Of a stretch of 64,000 nucleotides of DNA, positions 24,284 to 32,862 are shown piece after piece. Both the position numbers and the translations under genes were made by a program. The notes under the pieces were generated by a model. The model did not search any database and was not told the origin of the DNA. It was given only the letters and a program-made list of their open reading frames with translations. The stretch is from Methanobacterium aggregans. Its GTDB lineage: Archaea > Methanobacteriota > Methanobacteria > Methanobacteriales > Methanobacteriaceae. The stretch covers positions 155,516-219,515 of the forward strand of contig NZ_JAGGLN010000005.1 of the NCBI RefSeq assembly GCF_017874455.1, written 5' to 3'. The first letter of the stretch is position 1, and every line of letters begins with the position of its first letter.

Positions 24284-26140
24284 ATGAAGATAAAAGAAGT
24301 TTTAACCGGAGAAGAGAACGATAAACTGTTTCTCCTTGGAAACGATGCTGCCGTTCGAGGAGCATTAGAGGCAGGCGTTGCAGTTGCATCCACATACCCT
24401 GGAACACCTTCATCAGAGATAGGTGACGTGCTTTCCAAGATAGCAGATGAAGCAGGATTGTACTTTGAATTCTCAACCAACGAAAAAGTGGCACTTGAAG
24501 TTTCTGCAGCTGCTGCAGCTTCTGGATTAAGATCATTCACCTTCATGAAACACGTGGGGGTTAACGTTGCAGCAGATTCCCTTATGAGTGCAGTTTACAC
24601 AGGTGTTAACGGGGGTATGGTGATACTATCTGCAGATGATCCTTCCATGTTCTCATCCCAGAACGAACAGGACAACAGACACTACTCACACCTTGCAAAC
24701 ATGCCCATGATGGAACCATCCAGTCCCCAGGAACTCAAAGACCTCATGAAAGATGCATATGAACTATCAGAGGAATTTCAAATACCTGTGCTCATGCGCA
24801 CCACAACCAGAATATCCCACATGAGGGGGGTTGTGGAACTCGGACCAAAAACTGAATCACCAAAGAAGGGCTTCTTTAAACGTGACCCCCAACGTTTCGT
24901 ACCAGTTCCAGTAACTGCAAGGGAGATGCATAGGGAGCTCGTTGAAAAAATGGAAAAAATAGGTGAACTTAGCAACAGATCACCATTGAACAGGATATTC
25001 GACAACAATGGGAAGATAGGTGTCGTAACAAGTGGAAGTGCCTTCAACTACGTCATGGATGTTGTAACTGAGGGAAAACTGCCAGTGAACGTTCTGAAAA
25101 TAACCCTTTCTAATCCATTCCCTGAAAAACTGCTCTTAGAATTCATGGAAGGTCTTGAAAGTGTGCTGGTGGTTGAAGAGGTTGACCCCATTATGGAGAA
25201 AGAAGTACTTGCAGCAGTGGGAAAACATGGCCTGAAACTTCAGGTTCATGGGAAACTCGATGCCACACTCCCTATGATCTACGAGTACAGTCCAGATATA
25301 GTGTTTGAAGGATTGGGAAAGGTCACAGGCACTCTACTGACCAAAAAAATTGTGGAATCAAGGGATTTGCCCCTTCCAACCCGCCCACCAACACTCTGCC
25401 CTGGCTGTCCACACCGTGCTGCATACCATTCAGTCCGAAGAGCAGCTAAAAACCTTGAAATCGAAAACATCATCCACCCCAGTGATATTGGTTGCTACAC
25501 ACTGGGAATAGACTCCCCCTATGATGCAGCAGACTACCTCCTGTCAATGGGTTCCAGCATAGGAACAAGCTGTGGATTCTCAAAGGCAACAAGTCAGAGT
25601 ATAGTGAGCTTCATAGGAGATTCAACATTTTTCCATGCAGGAATACCAGCCCTCATAAATGCAGTTCACAATAAAAACAGATTCGTACTGGTTATACTTG
25701 ACAACAGAACTACAGCAATGACTGGAGGTCAGCCCAACCCTGGACTGCCTGTTGATGGAATGGGATACAAGGCACCTGAAGTTTCAATTGAGAACCTAGT
25801 CCAGGCAGCTGGTGTTAAATTTTTAGAAACAATAAACCCCCTGAACGTGAAAAAATCCCAGGAAACATTTGAAAAAGCACTGGAATACGATGGGGTGGCA
25901 GTTGTTGTATCAAGGTACCCCTGCATGCTCATCAAAGACAGGAAAAGACCTAAAAGCGATGCTGTGATTGATGTCAAGCAGGATAAATGTGACAAATGCT
26001 TAGTTTGCCTTGAAGAACTAGCATGCCCTGCAATTTACGCGAAAAAGGATGAATCTATTCACATAGACCCAATGCTCTGCAGAAAATGTAATGTATGTGT
26101 GCAGATATGTCCTGAAAGGGCCATAGGTGTTAAGAAGTAA
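24284..26140 (+). CDS. iorA: Indolepyruvate:ferredoxin oxidoreductase, alpha subunit
   Basis: About 618 residues. The protein begins with LFLLGNDAAVRGALEAGVAV and the EFSTNEKVALEVSAAAAASG pyrimidine-type domain. It has a thiamine-diphosphate domain around residues 375-540 (CPGCPHRAAYHSV, GDSTFFHAGIPALINAVHNK, DNRTTAMTGGQPNPG) and ends in a ferredoxin domain with CDKCLVCLEELACP and CRKCNVCVQICP. The enzyme interconverts aryl pyruvates and aryl-acetyl-CoA with ferredoxin. AAAGGAG six bases before the ATG at 24284 fixes the start, so the 27 upstream in-frame bases are not translated. iorB follows after about 190 bases. Confidence 0.95.
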   Translation: MKIKEVLTGEENDKLFLLGNDAAVRGALEAGVAVASTYPGTPSSEIGDVLSKIADEAGLYFEFSTNEKVALEVSAAAAASGLRSFTFMKHVGVNVAADSLMSAVYTGVNGGMVILSADDPSMFSSQNEQDNRHYSHLANMPMMEPSSPQELKDLMKDAYELSEEFQIPVLMRTTTRISHMRGVVELGPKTESPKKGFFKRDPQRFVPVPVTAREMHRELVEKMEKIGELSNRSPLNRIFDNNGKIGVVTSGSAFNYVMDVVTEGKLPVNVLKITLSNPFPEKLLLEFMEGLESVLVVEEVDPIMEKEVLAAVGKHGLKLQVHGKLDATLPMIYEYSPDIVFEGLGKVTGTLLTKKIVESRDLPLPTRPPTLCPGCPHRAAYHSVRRAAKNLEIENIIHPSDIGCYTLGIDSPYDAADYLLSMGSSIGTSCGFSKATSQSIVSFIGDSTFFHAGIPALINAVHNKNRFVLVILDNRTTAMTGGQPNPGLPVDGMGYKAPEVSIENLVQAAGVKFLETINPLNVKKSQETFEKALEYDGVAVVVSRYPCMLIKDRKRPKSDAVIDVKQDKCDKCLVCLEELACPAIYAKKDESIHIDPMLCRKCNVCVQICPERAIGVKK

Positions 26141-26333
26141 ATTTCAATGAACTGAACATTTTTTTAGGAAAACTCACTTTTGGAACACTAAAAATTTCCT
26201 TAAATTTTTCCTAAAATTTTCCCAATCAAATCAAGCTCAACAAAAATTAGCTTAAATAATAATAATCAATGAAAATTTTACAGTAATTGAACTTATACTA
26301 AATGATTTAAAGATTTAATAGAGGAGATCAAGG

Positions 26334-26927
26334 ATGAAACCCTATAATATTTATATTTCAGGTGTAGGTGGTCAGGGAATAATTAAAACCTCCACTGTTA
26401 TTGGAGAAGCAGCAATGAAAAGCAACATAAATGTTGTAATGAGCGAAATACACGGCATGGCTCAGAGGGGAGGGGTGGTGTCCACGGAACTGAAAATCGG
26501 TGATGCCTACAGCCCAATAATCAATGAGGGCACAGCAAATCTTTTACTGGCATTTGAGCCCCTTGAAGCATTAAGGGCCCTTCCAAAACTCAACAAAAAA
26601 ACCATTGTAGTTGTTAACACATCCCCAATTTATCCGTCCAACCTAAGGCAGAGCCAGGTACCCTACCCCGATGTTGATGTCATCATGGACGAACTGAAAT
26701 CCAAAACAGGAGAAGTATTTGCAATGGATGCTGAAACTATTGCAAAAAACGCAGGACACATACTATCCCTTAACATGGTCATGCTGGGAGGTGCAGCAGC
26801 AGTTGAAGGATTCCCATTAAATAAAGAGTTGATACTTGACTCAATGCGGTCTAACCTGCCTGAAAAGAGTATACCCATCAACATGAAAGCCTTTGAGGAA
26901 GGGTTTAGGATTTGTTCGGCTAAGTAA
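26334..26927 (+). CDS. iorB: Indolepyruvate:ferredoxin oxidoreductase, beta subunit
   Basis: A 197-residue gamma-type 2-oxoacid oxidoreductase subunit: YISGVGGQGIIKTSTVIGEAA at the N-terminus, then EIHGMAQRGGVVSTELKIGD and a C-terminal LNMVMLGGAAAVEGFPL. It pairs with IorA. GAGGAGATC provides a strong ribosome site. The gap of about 190 bases from iorA is large for two subunits of one enzyme, so iorB may have its own promoter. It converges with the ACT/PaaK pair on the other strand. Confidence 0.94.
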   Translation: MKPYNIYISGVGGQGIIKTSTVIGEAAMKSNINVVMSEIHGMAQRGGVVSTELKIGDAYSPIINEGTANLLLAFEPLEALRALPKLNKKTIVVVNTSPIYPSNLRQSQVPYPDVDVIMDELKSKTGEVFAMDAETIAKNAGHILSLNMVMLGGAAAVEGFPLNKELILDSMRSNLPEKSIPINMKAFEEGFRICSAK

Positions 26928-27014
26928 GATGTCCTCTTTCCATATCATGAATATGAATTTGATTGGCAGAGGATTGAATATTAAAAACAGCAAGGTACAA
27001 TAAAATAAATAAAA

Positions 27015-27446
27015 TCAGAGGCTGTAAACCTCTTCAGCTGTCAGAACATCTGCACCACCAGCTTTCAACACCTCAATTCCAGCGTCGATATCTTCAGGGT
27101 GCAGGATAACTATTGCCCTGTTTTTATTCTGCTCAACGAAGGCGTAGAGGTAGTCCAGGTTTATGCTGGACTTGTCCAGTATTCCAAGGATCTTGTTGAG
27201 GCCTCCAGGCTGGTCAGGTATTCCCACAGCTATCACTTCACCTATCTTTATAAGAAAACCCTTCTCTTCAAGGACTTCACGCGCCCTATCAGGTTCAGGT
27301 ACTATCAACCTTAAAATTCCGAATTCTGATGTGTCTGCAATTGAAAGTGCCCTTAAATTGACCCCTGCTTTTTCAAGCACATCCAGTGCATTCCACATTC
27401 TACCCTTTCTGTTCTCAAGAAATATGGACAACTGTTTTAACTTCAT
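27015..27446 (-). CDS. Tandem ACT-domain protein
   Basis: A 143-residue protein consisting of two ACT domains (residues 1-70 LKQLSIFLENRKGRMWNALDVLEKAGVNLRALSIAD; 70-143 VIAVGIPDQPGGLNKILGILDKSSINLDYLYAFVE). ACT domains bind amino acids and regulate enzymes or transporters. It lies about 100 bases downstream of paaK on the same strand and next to iorAB, so it is likely to sense an aromatic amino acid and control this pathway. GGTGAT precedes the ATG. The ligand is inference. Confidence 0.88.
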   Translation of the reverse strand: MKLKQLSIFLENRKGRMWNALDVLEKAGVNLRALSIADTSEFGILRLIVPEPDRAREVLEEKGFLIKIGEVIAVGIPDQPGGLNKILGILDKSSINLDYLYAFVEQNKNRAIVILHPEDIDAGIEVLKAGGADVLTAEEVYSL

Positions 27447-27552
27447 TTTATCACCATCTAATGATTATTTACAGTTAATTTTTTTTTTGCTTAACGTAAA
27501 TTAACGTGAATGCAATTTACAGTACATTTTGTTACAAAATATTGATATGCTA

Positions 27553-28857
27553 TTAAATACCAACGTCTCGTTTATCAATAACCCTTACAGCTTTTCCCAG
27601 ACTTCTGGGAAGGGTTCTAGGTTCCACAAGAGTTACATTAACCCTGAGGCCTATTTCACTGTGAACCAGTTCTTCGATCTTCTTCTTGATCCCAACGAGT
27701 TCCTTGACTTCATCTGAAAAGAGTTCTGGTGATGCTTCAACCTGTATCTCCAATTCATCCAGGTGTCCTGGACGTGTAACAATGATCTGGTAGTGGGGTT
27801 CCAGGCCATCGATCTTCAGGAGAGCCTTCTCTATCTGGGATGGGAATATTGAAACACCCCTTATCTTCATCATATCATCCGAACGCCCCGTGATCCTCTC
27901 AATCCTTACAAGGGTTCTTCCACACTCACATTTGCCCCTTTTAAGTCGTGTTATGTCCTTTGTACGGAAGCGCAGAAGTGGCATTCCCTCACGGGTTAAG
28001 GTTGTCAGTACCAGTTCCCCCTTCTCACCATCTGGCAAGTTTTCGTGGGTTTTGGGATCTATGATCTCGGGGTAGAAATGATCCTCAAATATGTGCAGAC
28101 CATCCTTAACATGACACTCAAGGCCAATACCAGGACCCATTATCTCTGTAAGGCCGTAGATATTGTATGCGGGTACATGAAACTTTGATTCTAACTTTTC
28201 ACGCATCTCCTGAGTCCATCCTTCAGCCCCAAATCCAACAACCTTAAGATCAAGGTCTTCCATGTCTATGTCTTCATCTGCAAATTCTTCTGCAAGGTAC
28301 AACCCATAGGAAGGTGTTACTATGAGGACTGTTGTTCCGAAGTCCTGCATTATCTCCATCTGCCTCTTGGTCTGACCTGTTGATATGGGTATTACAGTTG
28401 CCCCGATCTTCTGTGCACCGTAGTGAACACCGAAACCTCCGGTGAAAAGACCGTAACCATGAGTGTTCTGGATAACATCATCCTCTGTAACCCCAACCAT
28501 GGTCAAACCCCTTGCCATACATTCACTCCATATTTCAAGGTCTCCCTTTGTGTAACCTGACACTGTGGGTTTTCCTGTTGTTCCAGAGGATGTGTGGAGT
28601 TCCACTATTTCCCTGCGCGGAACTGCAAACATTCCAAAGGGATAAGCTTCCCTCAGATCTGTTTTAGTGGTGAATGGGATCTTTTCTATGTCCTTCAGGC
28701 TTTGGATGTCCTCTGGTTTAACTCCTGCATCATTGAACAGTTTTTTGTAGTAGGGCACATTTTCATAGGCCACTTTAACGATACTCTGTAATCTTTCAAG
28801 CTGTAGTTTTTCCCTGTCCTCCTGGGACATACATTCTTTTTCTTCGTTCCAGATCAT
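27553..28857 (-). CDS. Aryl-acetate CoA ligase, PaaK family
   Basis: A 434-residue ANL-superfamily enzyme that activates phenylacetate, indoleacetate or a related acid with ATP and CoA. The adenylate loop reads TSSGTTGKPTVSGYT; other motifs are NTHGYGLFTGGFGVHYG, YGLTEIMGPGIGLEC, RFRTKDITRL and the hinge ITGRSDDMMKIRGVSIFPSQIE. The C-terminal PaaK-type domain contains the catalytic-type lysine near LGKAVRV. With IorAB run in the reductive direction it would let the cell make aromatic amino acids from aryl acetates, as proposed for methanogens. A GGGGAT site precedes the ATG. Confidence 0.92.
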   Translation of the reverse strand: MIWNEEKECMSQEDREKLQLERLQSIVKVAYENVPYYKKLFNDAGVKPEDIQSLKDIEKIPFTTKTDLREAYPFGMFAVPRREIVELHTSSGTTGKPTVSGYTKGDLEIWSECMARGLTMVGVTEDDVIQNTHGYGLFTGGFGVHYGAQKIGATVIPISTGQTKRQMEIMQDFGTTVLIVTPSYGLYLAEEFADEDIDMEDLDLKVVGFGAEGWTQEMREKLESKFHVPAYNIYGLTEIMGPGIGLECHVKDGLHIFEDHFYPEIIDPKTHENLPDGEKGELVLTTLTREGMPLLRFRTKDITRLKRGKCECGRTLVRIERITGRSDDMMKIRGVSIFPSQIEKALLKIDGLEPHYQIIVTRPGHLDELEIQVEASPELFSDEVKELVGIKKKIEELVHSEIGLRVNVTLVEPRTLPRSLGKAVRVIDKRDVGI

Positions 28858-29340
28858 TTTATCCCCTGAACATGCTTCCTGTAGTGAGAGCCATCATTAA
28901 ATCCTTTAAAATCTTTTAAATATGCTCTTCACGATGTGAATTTTTTTTTATGAACTTCAATTCAATGCACTTAATAATTGAAGTTTAAAGAACTATCTTT
29001 TTTTTTAAATCTGATTTATAGGTTTTATATGTTTCTTTTATAGAAACATTTTGAATAAAAAAGGGTATGGAAATGAAGGTATATTTGCCTTGTGGTTTAT
29101 GTGGGGAACATGCCCTTGAAAGAACTTGATTCACACCTAAAATAAATTTTATGAACTTATTTTGTGGGGATGTAAAAAATTTTTTTACAATTAAAAAAAA
29201 TCAAGAACAACAATTAAACTGGGGAGTTTTGCAATGATCTTAACAGGATGATGGAAGAACAAGGAACTTAAATCCCCTAAAAATGATATTGAATTGTAGA
29301 GTATAAAATGAATAGAATTAAAACCCATAATTTCAGCTTA

Positions 29341-29400
29341 AATCCTTAATAAGTCACTTAAATCCTTAATAAGTCACTTAAATCCTTAATAAGTCATTTT
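29341..29400. repeat. Three tandem 20-base repeats
   Basis: AATCCTTAATAAGTCACTTA occurs three times head to tail; the third copy ends in TTTT instead of CTTA. It begins in the middle of a non-coding stretch, about 30 bases before the hairpin element. Confidence 0.9.
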
Positions 29401-29429
29401 AAGGGTATTTGTAAATGTTAAAGATAGGT

Positions 29430-29519
29430 GTTTGAGGGGGGATTGAGGTTAGGGACTACAATATTGGGAAGATTGGGGCTTTCCCGGTAATGTTAATTTG
29501 GTTATCCCCCTCACAAACG
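29430..29519 (-). ncRNA. Candidate structured RNA, copy 1
   Basis: Arms GTTTGAGGGGGGAT (29430-29443) and ATCCCCCTCACAAAC (29504-29518) pair almost completely and enclose about 60 bases, including GGGAAG and CTTTCCC as a possible inner hairpin. A TATA box on the minus strand (29540-29549) predicts transcription start at about 29519, exactly the base of the stem. The same element, with the promoter and about 38 bases upstream of it, recurs at 43.7-43.9 kb. No T-run ends the minus transcript, so it may be the leader of a longer RNA towards paaK rather than a free RNA. Neither reading is proven. Confidence 0.45.
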
Positions 29520-29588
29520 TTTCTTTTTATGATAAAGGAGATATAAAAGCGTTTACCAGAATCACACCCAAATCTATACCAACTCTTC
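29431..29588. repeat. Dispersed 155-bp element, copy 1
   Basis: This stretch matches 43716-43872 in the same orientation over about 155 bases with roughly a dozen differences, most of them in one 25-base part of the hairpin loop. Similarity stops sharply at both ends. Neither copy contains a protein-coding frame shared between the two. Confidence 0.85.
29540..29549 (-). promoter_or_regulatory. TATA box of the dispersed element, copy 1
   Basis: Reading leftwards the word is CTTTTATATC, close to the archaeal TATA consensus, with its centre about 26 bases before the base of the hairpin. It is unchanged in copy 2. Confidence 0.5.
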
Positions 29589-29962
29589 CATAATTTCCAC
29601 CTTTTTTTTTAAAATGAGCCATTTTTTATACAACTCACTTTTTCATGGTTTCATATGGGCTTCCAGTTCCTTGAAGTTCTCATTTAGGATCAACATAAAA
29701 AAAGACTGTACAAAAATTAATTAAAAGAGTTTTTATATGGAGATCAACATTAATAAGGATTAAACATTATAGATTTGTAGAATTTCAGTGAATCGATCCA
29801 TCCTACAATAAAAACTTGGAAGTCTAAAAACTTGAATAAACATCTAATTTCTGCAAGTTTTTGACGTAAAATTATAATATTTAGATTATAACAGGTTATC
29901 AATTTGATCAAGTCTTTTTGATGGATTTACCTAAAAATAAAAAAAGATGATGAGGTTAAACT

Positions 29963-31555
29963 ATGGACATATTGATATTTAGTGTTGTTGTTTTGATATA
30001 CCTCCTCATGGTGGGATACGTTGGATACGTAGCCTGGAAACGAACCAACAGTTCTGAGGACTACATGGTTGCAGGTAGAGACACCCACCCCTACATCATG
30101 GCTTTAAGCTACGGTGCCACTTTCATAAGTACAGCGGCAATTGTAGGTTTTGGAGGTGTTGCAGGCCAGTTTGGAATGGGAATTCTGTGGCTTGTATTCT
30201 TGAACATTTTAGTAGGTATATTTATAGCATTCGTATTGTTTGGAAAACGTACAAGAAAGATGGGACAAAAAATGGGTGCATTGACGTTCCCAGAATTTTT
30301 AGCCCGAAGATTTGACAGTAAATTCATCCAGTACTTCAGCGGACTTATTATATTCGGTGCAATGCCACTCTATGCATCGGTAGTTCTCATAGGGGCCGCA
30401 AGGTTTATGCAGACAACCCTGTCAATGAACTTCAACATTGCACTCATTATACTGGCATCCATCATTGCAATTTACGTTATCTTAGGTGGTATAAAGGGTG
30501 TTATGTACACAGATGCTCTCCAGGGAACCATAATGTTCGTTGGAATGCTTATCTTACTGGGATTTATTTACTGGACCCTGGGAGGGGTTACAGCAGCCCA
30601 CCAGGCTCTTACCAACATGGCTTATCTCATGCCCCAGGAGATGGTGGCAATGGGAGCAACAGGGTGGACTTCATCCCCAGTACTTGGAAGCGCCTGGTGG
30701 TGGACCCTTGTATCCAGTATAATACTAGGTGTGGGAATAGGTGCCCTTGCCCAACCCCAGCTTGCAGTGAGGTTCATGACAGTTAAGTCCAGTAAGGAGC
30801 TCAACAGGGCAGTGCTTATGGGGGGGCTTTTCATATTCGTTATGACATTCACAGCATATGTTGTAGGTTCACTTTCCAATGTTTACTTCTTCCAGCACCT
30901 TGGAAAGATTGCAGTTGATGTTGCAGGGGGAAACGTGGACTCCATAATACCCATATTCATAAAAATGGCAATGCCTGAATGGTTCGCATACCTGTTCATG
31001 CTCACACTCCTTGCAGCAGCCATGTCCACAATAAGTGCCCAGTTCCATGTTCAGGGAACAGCAATAGGTAGGGATGTTTACGAAACCCTGAAGGGTAACA
31101 AAGGCCAGAGATCTGTTCTCATAACCCGTATGGGAATTCTGGTTGCTGTTGTCATTGCAGTGATCGTGGCCTACCTCCTCCCAGGAAGTGTGGTTGCCCA
31201 GGGAACATCCATATTCTTTGGACTCTGTGCATCAGCTTTCCTGCCAATGTTCGTATGCGCACTCTTCTGGAAACGTGCAACCAAACCCGGAGCAATAGCA
31301 GGACTTCTAACAGGAACATTCATGAGCCTGTTCTGGCTGGTTTTCATGCACAAGAAGGAAGCTGCAGGTCTTGGAATATGTAAATGGCTCACAGGAAGCA
31401 GTGTACTTGTAACAACCATGCCATGGCCGGTTGTAGACCCCCTAGTTGTTGCCCTGCCACTGGCATTTATCGTGACAATCGCTGTGAGCTTACTGACCAA
31501 ACCTCCTGAAAAAGAGGTTCTTGAAAGTTGTTTTGGGGAAACGAGTTCAAAATAG
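29963..31555 (+). CDS. Sodium:solute symporter family transporter
   Basis: A 530-residue integral membrane protein of the SSS family with about 13 hydrophobic helices. The N-terminal SSEDYMVAGRDTHPYIMALSYGATFISTAAIVGFGG and the helix GVMYTDALQGTIMFVGM are family signatures. ALAQPQLAVRFMTVKSSKEL and LLAAAMSTISAQFHVQGTAIGRDVYE correspond to the sodium-site region and cytoplasmic loop. Substrates of this family include amino acids, pantothenate, acetate and urea; I cannot choose. GAGGTT precedes the ATG, and the gene stands alone, with a T-run terminator after it. Confidence 0.9.
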   Translation: MDILIFSVVVLIYLLMVGYVGYVAWKRTNSSEDYMVAGRDTHPYIMALSYGATFISTAAIVGFGGVAGQFGMGILWLVFLNILVGIFIAFVLFGKRTRKMGQKMGALTFPEFLARRFDSKFIQYFSGLIIFGAMPLYASVVLIGAARFMQTTLSMNFNIALIILASIIAIYVILGGIKGVMYTDALQGTIMFVGMLILLGFIYWTLGGVTAAHQALTNMAYLMPQEMVAMGATGWTSSPVLGSAWWWTLVSSIILGVGIGALAQPQLAVRFMTVKSSKELNRAVLMGGLFIFVMTFTAYVVGSLSNVYFFQHLGKIAVDVAGGNVDSIIPIFIKMAMPEWFAYLFMLTLLAAAMSTISAQFHVQGTAIGRDVYETLKGNKGQRSVLITRMGILVAVVIAVIVAYLLPGSVVAQGTSIFFGLCASAFLPMFVCALFWKRATKPGAIAGLLTGTFMSLFWLVFMHKKEAAGLGICKWLTGSSVLVTTMPWPVVDPLVVALPLAFIVTIAVSLLTKPPEKEVLESCFGETSSK

Positions 31556-31594
31556 GATTTAAAATGGCTTTTATTTCCCTAAAACCTTTTCATA

Positions 31595-31624
31595 TTTTTT
31601 TTTATATAGTCCCCTATTTTTTTT
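31595..31624 (+). terminator. Double T-run after the symporter gene
   Basis: Nine T at 31595-31603 and eight at 31617-31624, about 40 bases past the stop codon. Runs of T in the non-template strand are the usual archaeal termination signal. Confidence 0.5.
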
Positions 31625-31966
31625 AGTTTATTTTACTGATGCTGACATTTCAGTTCAACGAAAATAATCATTTAATAGTTTTATTTTAAATTTTAAATAA
31701 AAGTAATTAAATTAGGCTATTACTAAAATCCACTTTATATTCTCTTTTAAATCCTTTTTAGGGCAGGTTATTGGGAATTAAATCCTTTTAAAATCATTTT
31801 TTTCAATATTTTATTGATATGATGTAGAAAATCATATAGAATAGTTTAAGCTGTGTGAAGTAGATAACATTGGAAATAAAGTTCTCGTTATTAAAGATAG
31901 TTATTAAAGATAATTTCTCGTTATTAAAGATATTTTATGGTTAAACCAGATTAAGGGATGTAAAAT
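31625..31966. other. Intergenic region before the MBL hydrolase
   Basis: AT-rich and without a gene. It includes a direct repeat at 31882-31932 in which TTCTCGTTATTAAAGATA occurs twice 33 bases apart, with a partial copy between them, directly before the MBL-fold gene. It may be slippage or a regulator-binding array. Confidence 0.5.
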
Positions 31967-32812
31967 ATGAAAATAGTACCATTTCCATTAAAAAAAAGTT
32001 CAAACAAAGGATGGAAGGATGTTTTCAGCAATCCAAGACCAGTTACAGTGGAAAGTTTTAAAACAGGAACTGTAACTCTGAATATGAGGGGAACACTGAA
32101 TCCTAAACATCTCAATGCAGGTCATATTGAGGATGAAGACCTGGAAGTCCCGATAATGGCCCATCTTGTGCACCATGATGATTTTGGAGATTATCTCCTT
32201 GATACTGGGCTTGATGCGTCTTACTGTAACGATCCAAGGGGTAATGTTAGGGGAATTTTTTCATGGATCTTCACAGACGAGTTCCAACAGGAAAAAGATG
32301 AAAACATAGCTTATCATCTGAATAAAAGGGGAATAAAACTTGAAGGAGTATTTTTAAGCCATTTGCACTCGGACCACATGGCCGGGATAAGGGAGTTACC
32401 CCATGATATTCAGTACGTGATTGGTAAGGGTGAAAAATGCCTGGAATCCAAGCCATTTCACTACGGAGGTTACTTCAAGGGCCTTGAAGCTATCCATGAA
32501 ATAGATTTTTCTACTGTAGAAACCATGCCTCCACTGGGGCCATCTGCTGATTTACTGGGCGACGGATCCCTCTGGGCCATCCACACACCTGGCCACACAA
32601 AGGGGCACATGTCATTTCTGGTTAACGGCTTAGGAGGACCTTTACTTCTAACCATTGATGCCTGCTTCATCAGGGAAAACCTGGAACGCAGTGTTGCACC
32701 CTCAAGTTACACCTGGAACGTTGAGAGGGCCCAGAAGAGTCTGGATAATATTCTGGAGTTTTTGAGGGAGTACCCTCAGGTCAGGGTTATTTGTGGGCAT
32801 GAAAAACCATAA
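31967..32812 (+). CDS. MBL-fold metallo-hydrolase
   Basis: A 281-residue metallo-beta-lactamase-fold protein: LSHLHSDHMAG is the HxHxDH zinc motif, DYLLDTGLD precedes it, and HTPGHTKGHMSF and LLTIDACFI give the next metal ligands, ending with CGHEKP. The order resembles AHL-lactonase-type enzymes, but the substrate is unknown. The N-terminal region of about 60 residues, with SNPRPVTVESFKTGTVTLNMRG, precedes the fold. GGGATG precedes the ATG. It is followed by an ATPase remnant on the other strand. Confidence 0.85.
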   Translation: MKIVPFPLKKSSNKGWKDVFSNPRPVTVESFKTGTVTLNMRGTLNPKHLNAGHIEDEDLEVPIMAHLVHHDDFGDYLLDTGLDASYCNDPRGNVRGIFSWIFTDEFQQEKDENIAYHLNKRGIKLEGVFLSHLHSDHMAGIRELPHDIQYVIGKGEKCLESKPFHYGGYFKGLEAIHEIDFSTVETMPPLGPSADLLGDGSLWAIHTPGHTKGHMSFLVNGLGGPLLLTIDACFIRENLERSVAPSSYTWNVERAQKSLDNILEFLREYPQVRVICGHEKP

Positions 32813-32862
32813 ATCTATATATAAAATGAGTGTTCTATAAAAATGGCAAGTGTATGGAAATT

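Larger units (their letters stand above)
28858..29962. other. Long intergenic region with repeats and RNA-like element
   Basis: 1.1 kb without a gene of normal size. It holds a TATA-like TTTTATATG at about 29022 next to the inverted repeat GTTTCT-TTTAT-AGAAAC (29031-29047), three tandem 20-base repeats (29341-29400), the hairpin element at 29430-29588, and a TATA-like TTTTTATATGG near 29730 that could serve the symporter gene with a leader of about 200 bases. Confidence 0.55.

Noticed and set aside
29341..29400. Possible CRISPR array
   Set aside because: The 20-base repeats are directly adjacent with no spacers and no cas genes are nearby.
29430..29588. Element read as an insertion sequence or MITE
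   Set aside because: There is no transposase and no target-site duplication that I can see; the conserved TATA box outside the inverted arms does not fit a simple MITE. It remains an alternative.
28858..29962. tRNA gene in the long intergenic region
   Set aside because: No GGTTCRAATCC-type T-loop or cloverleaf pairing was found there or in other gaps of the window.
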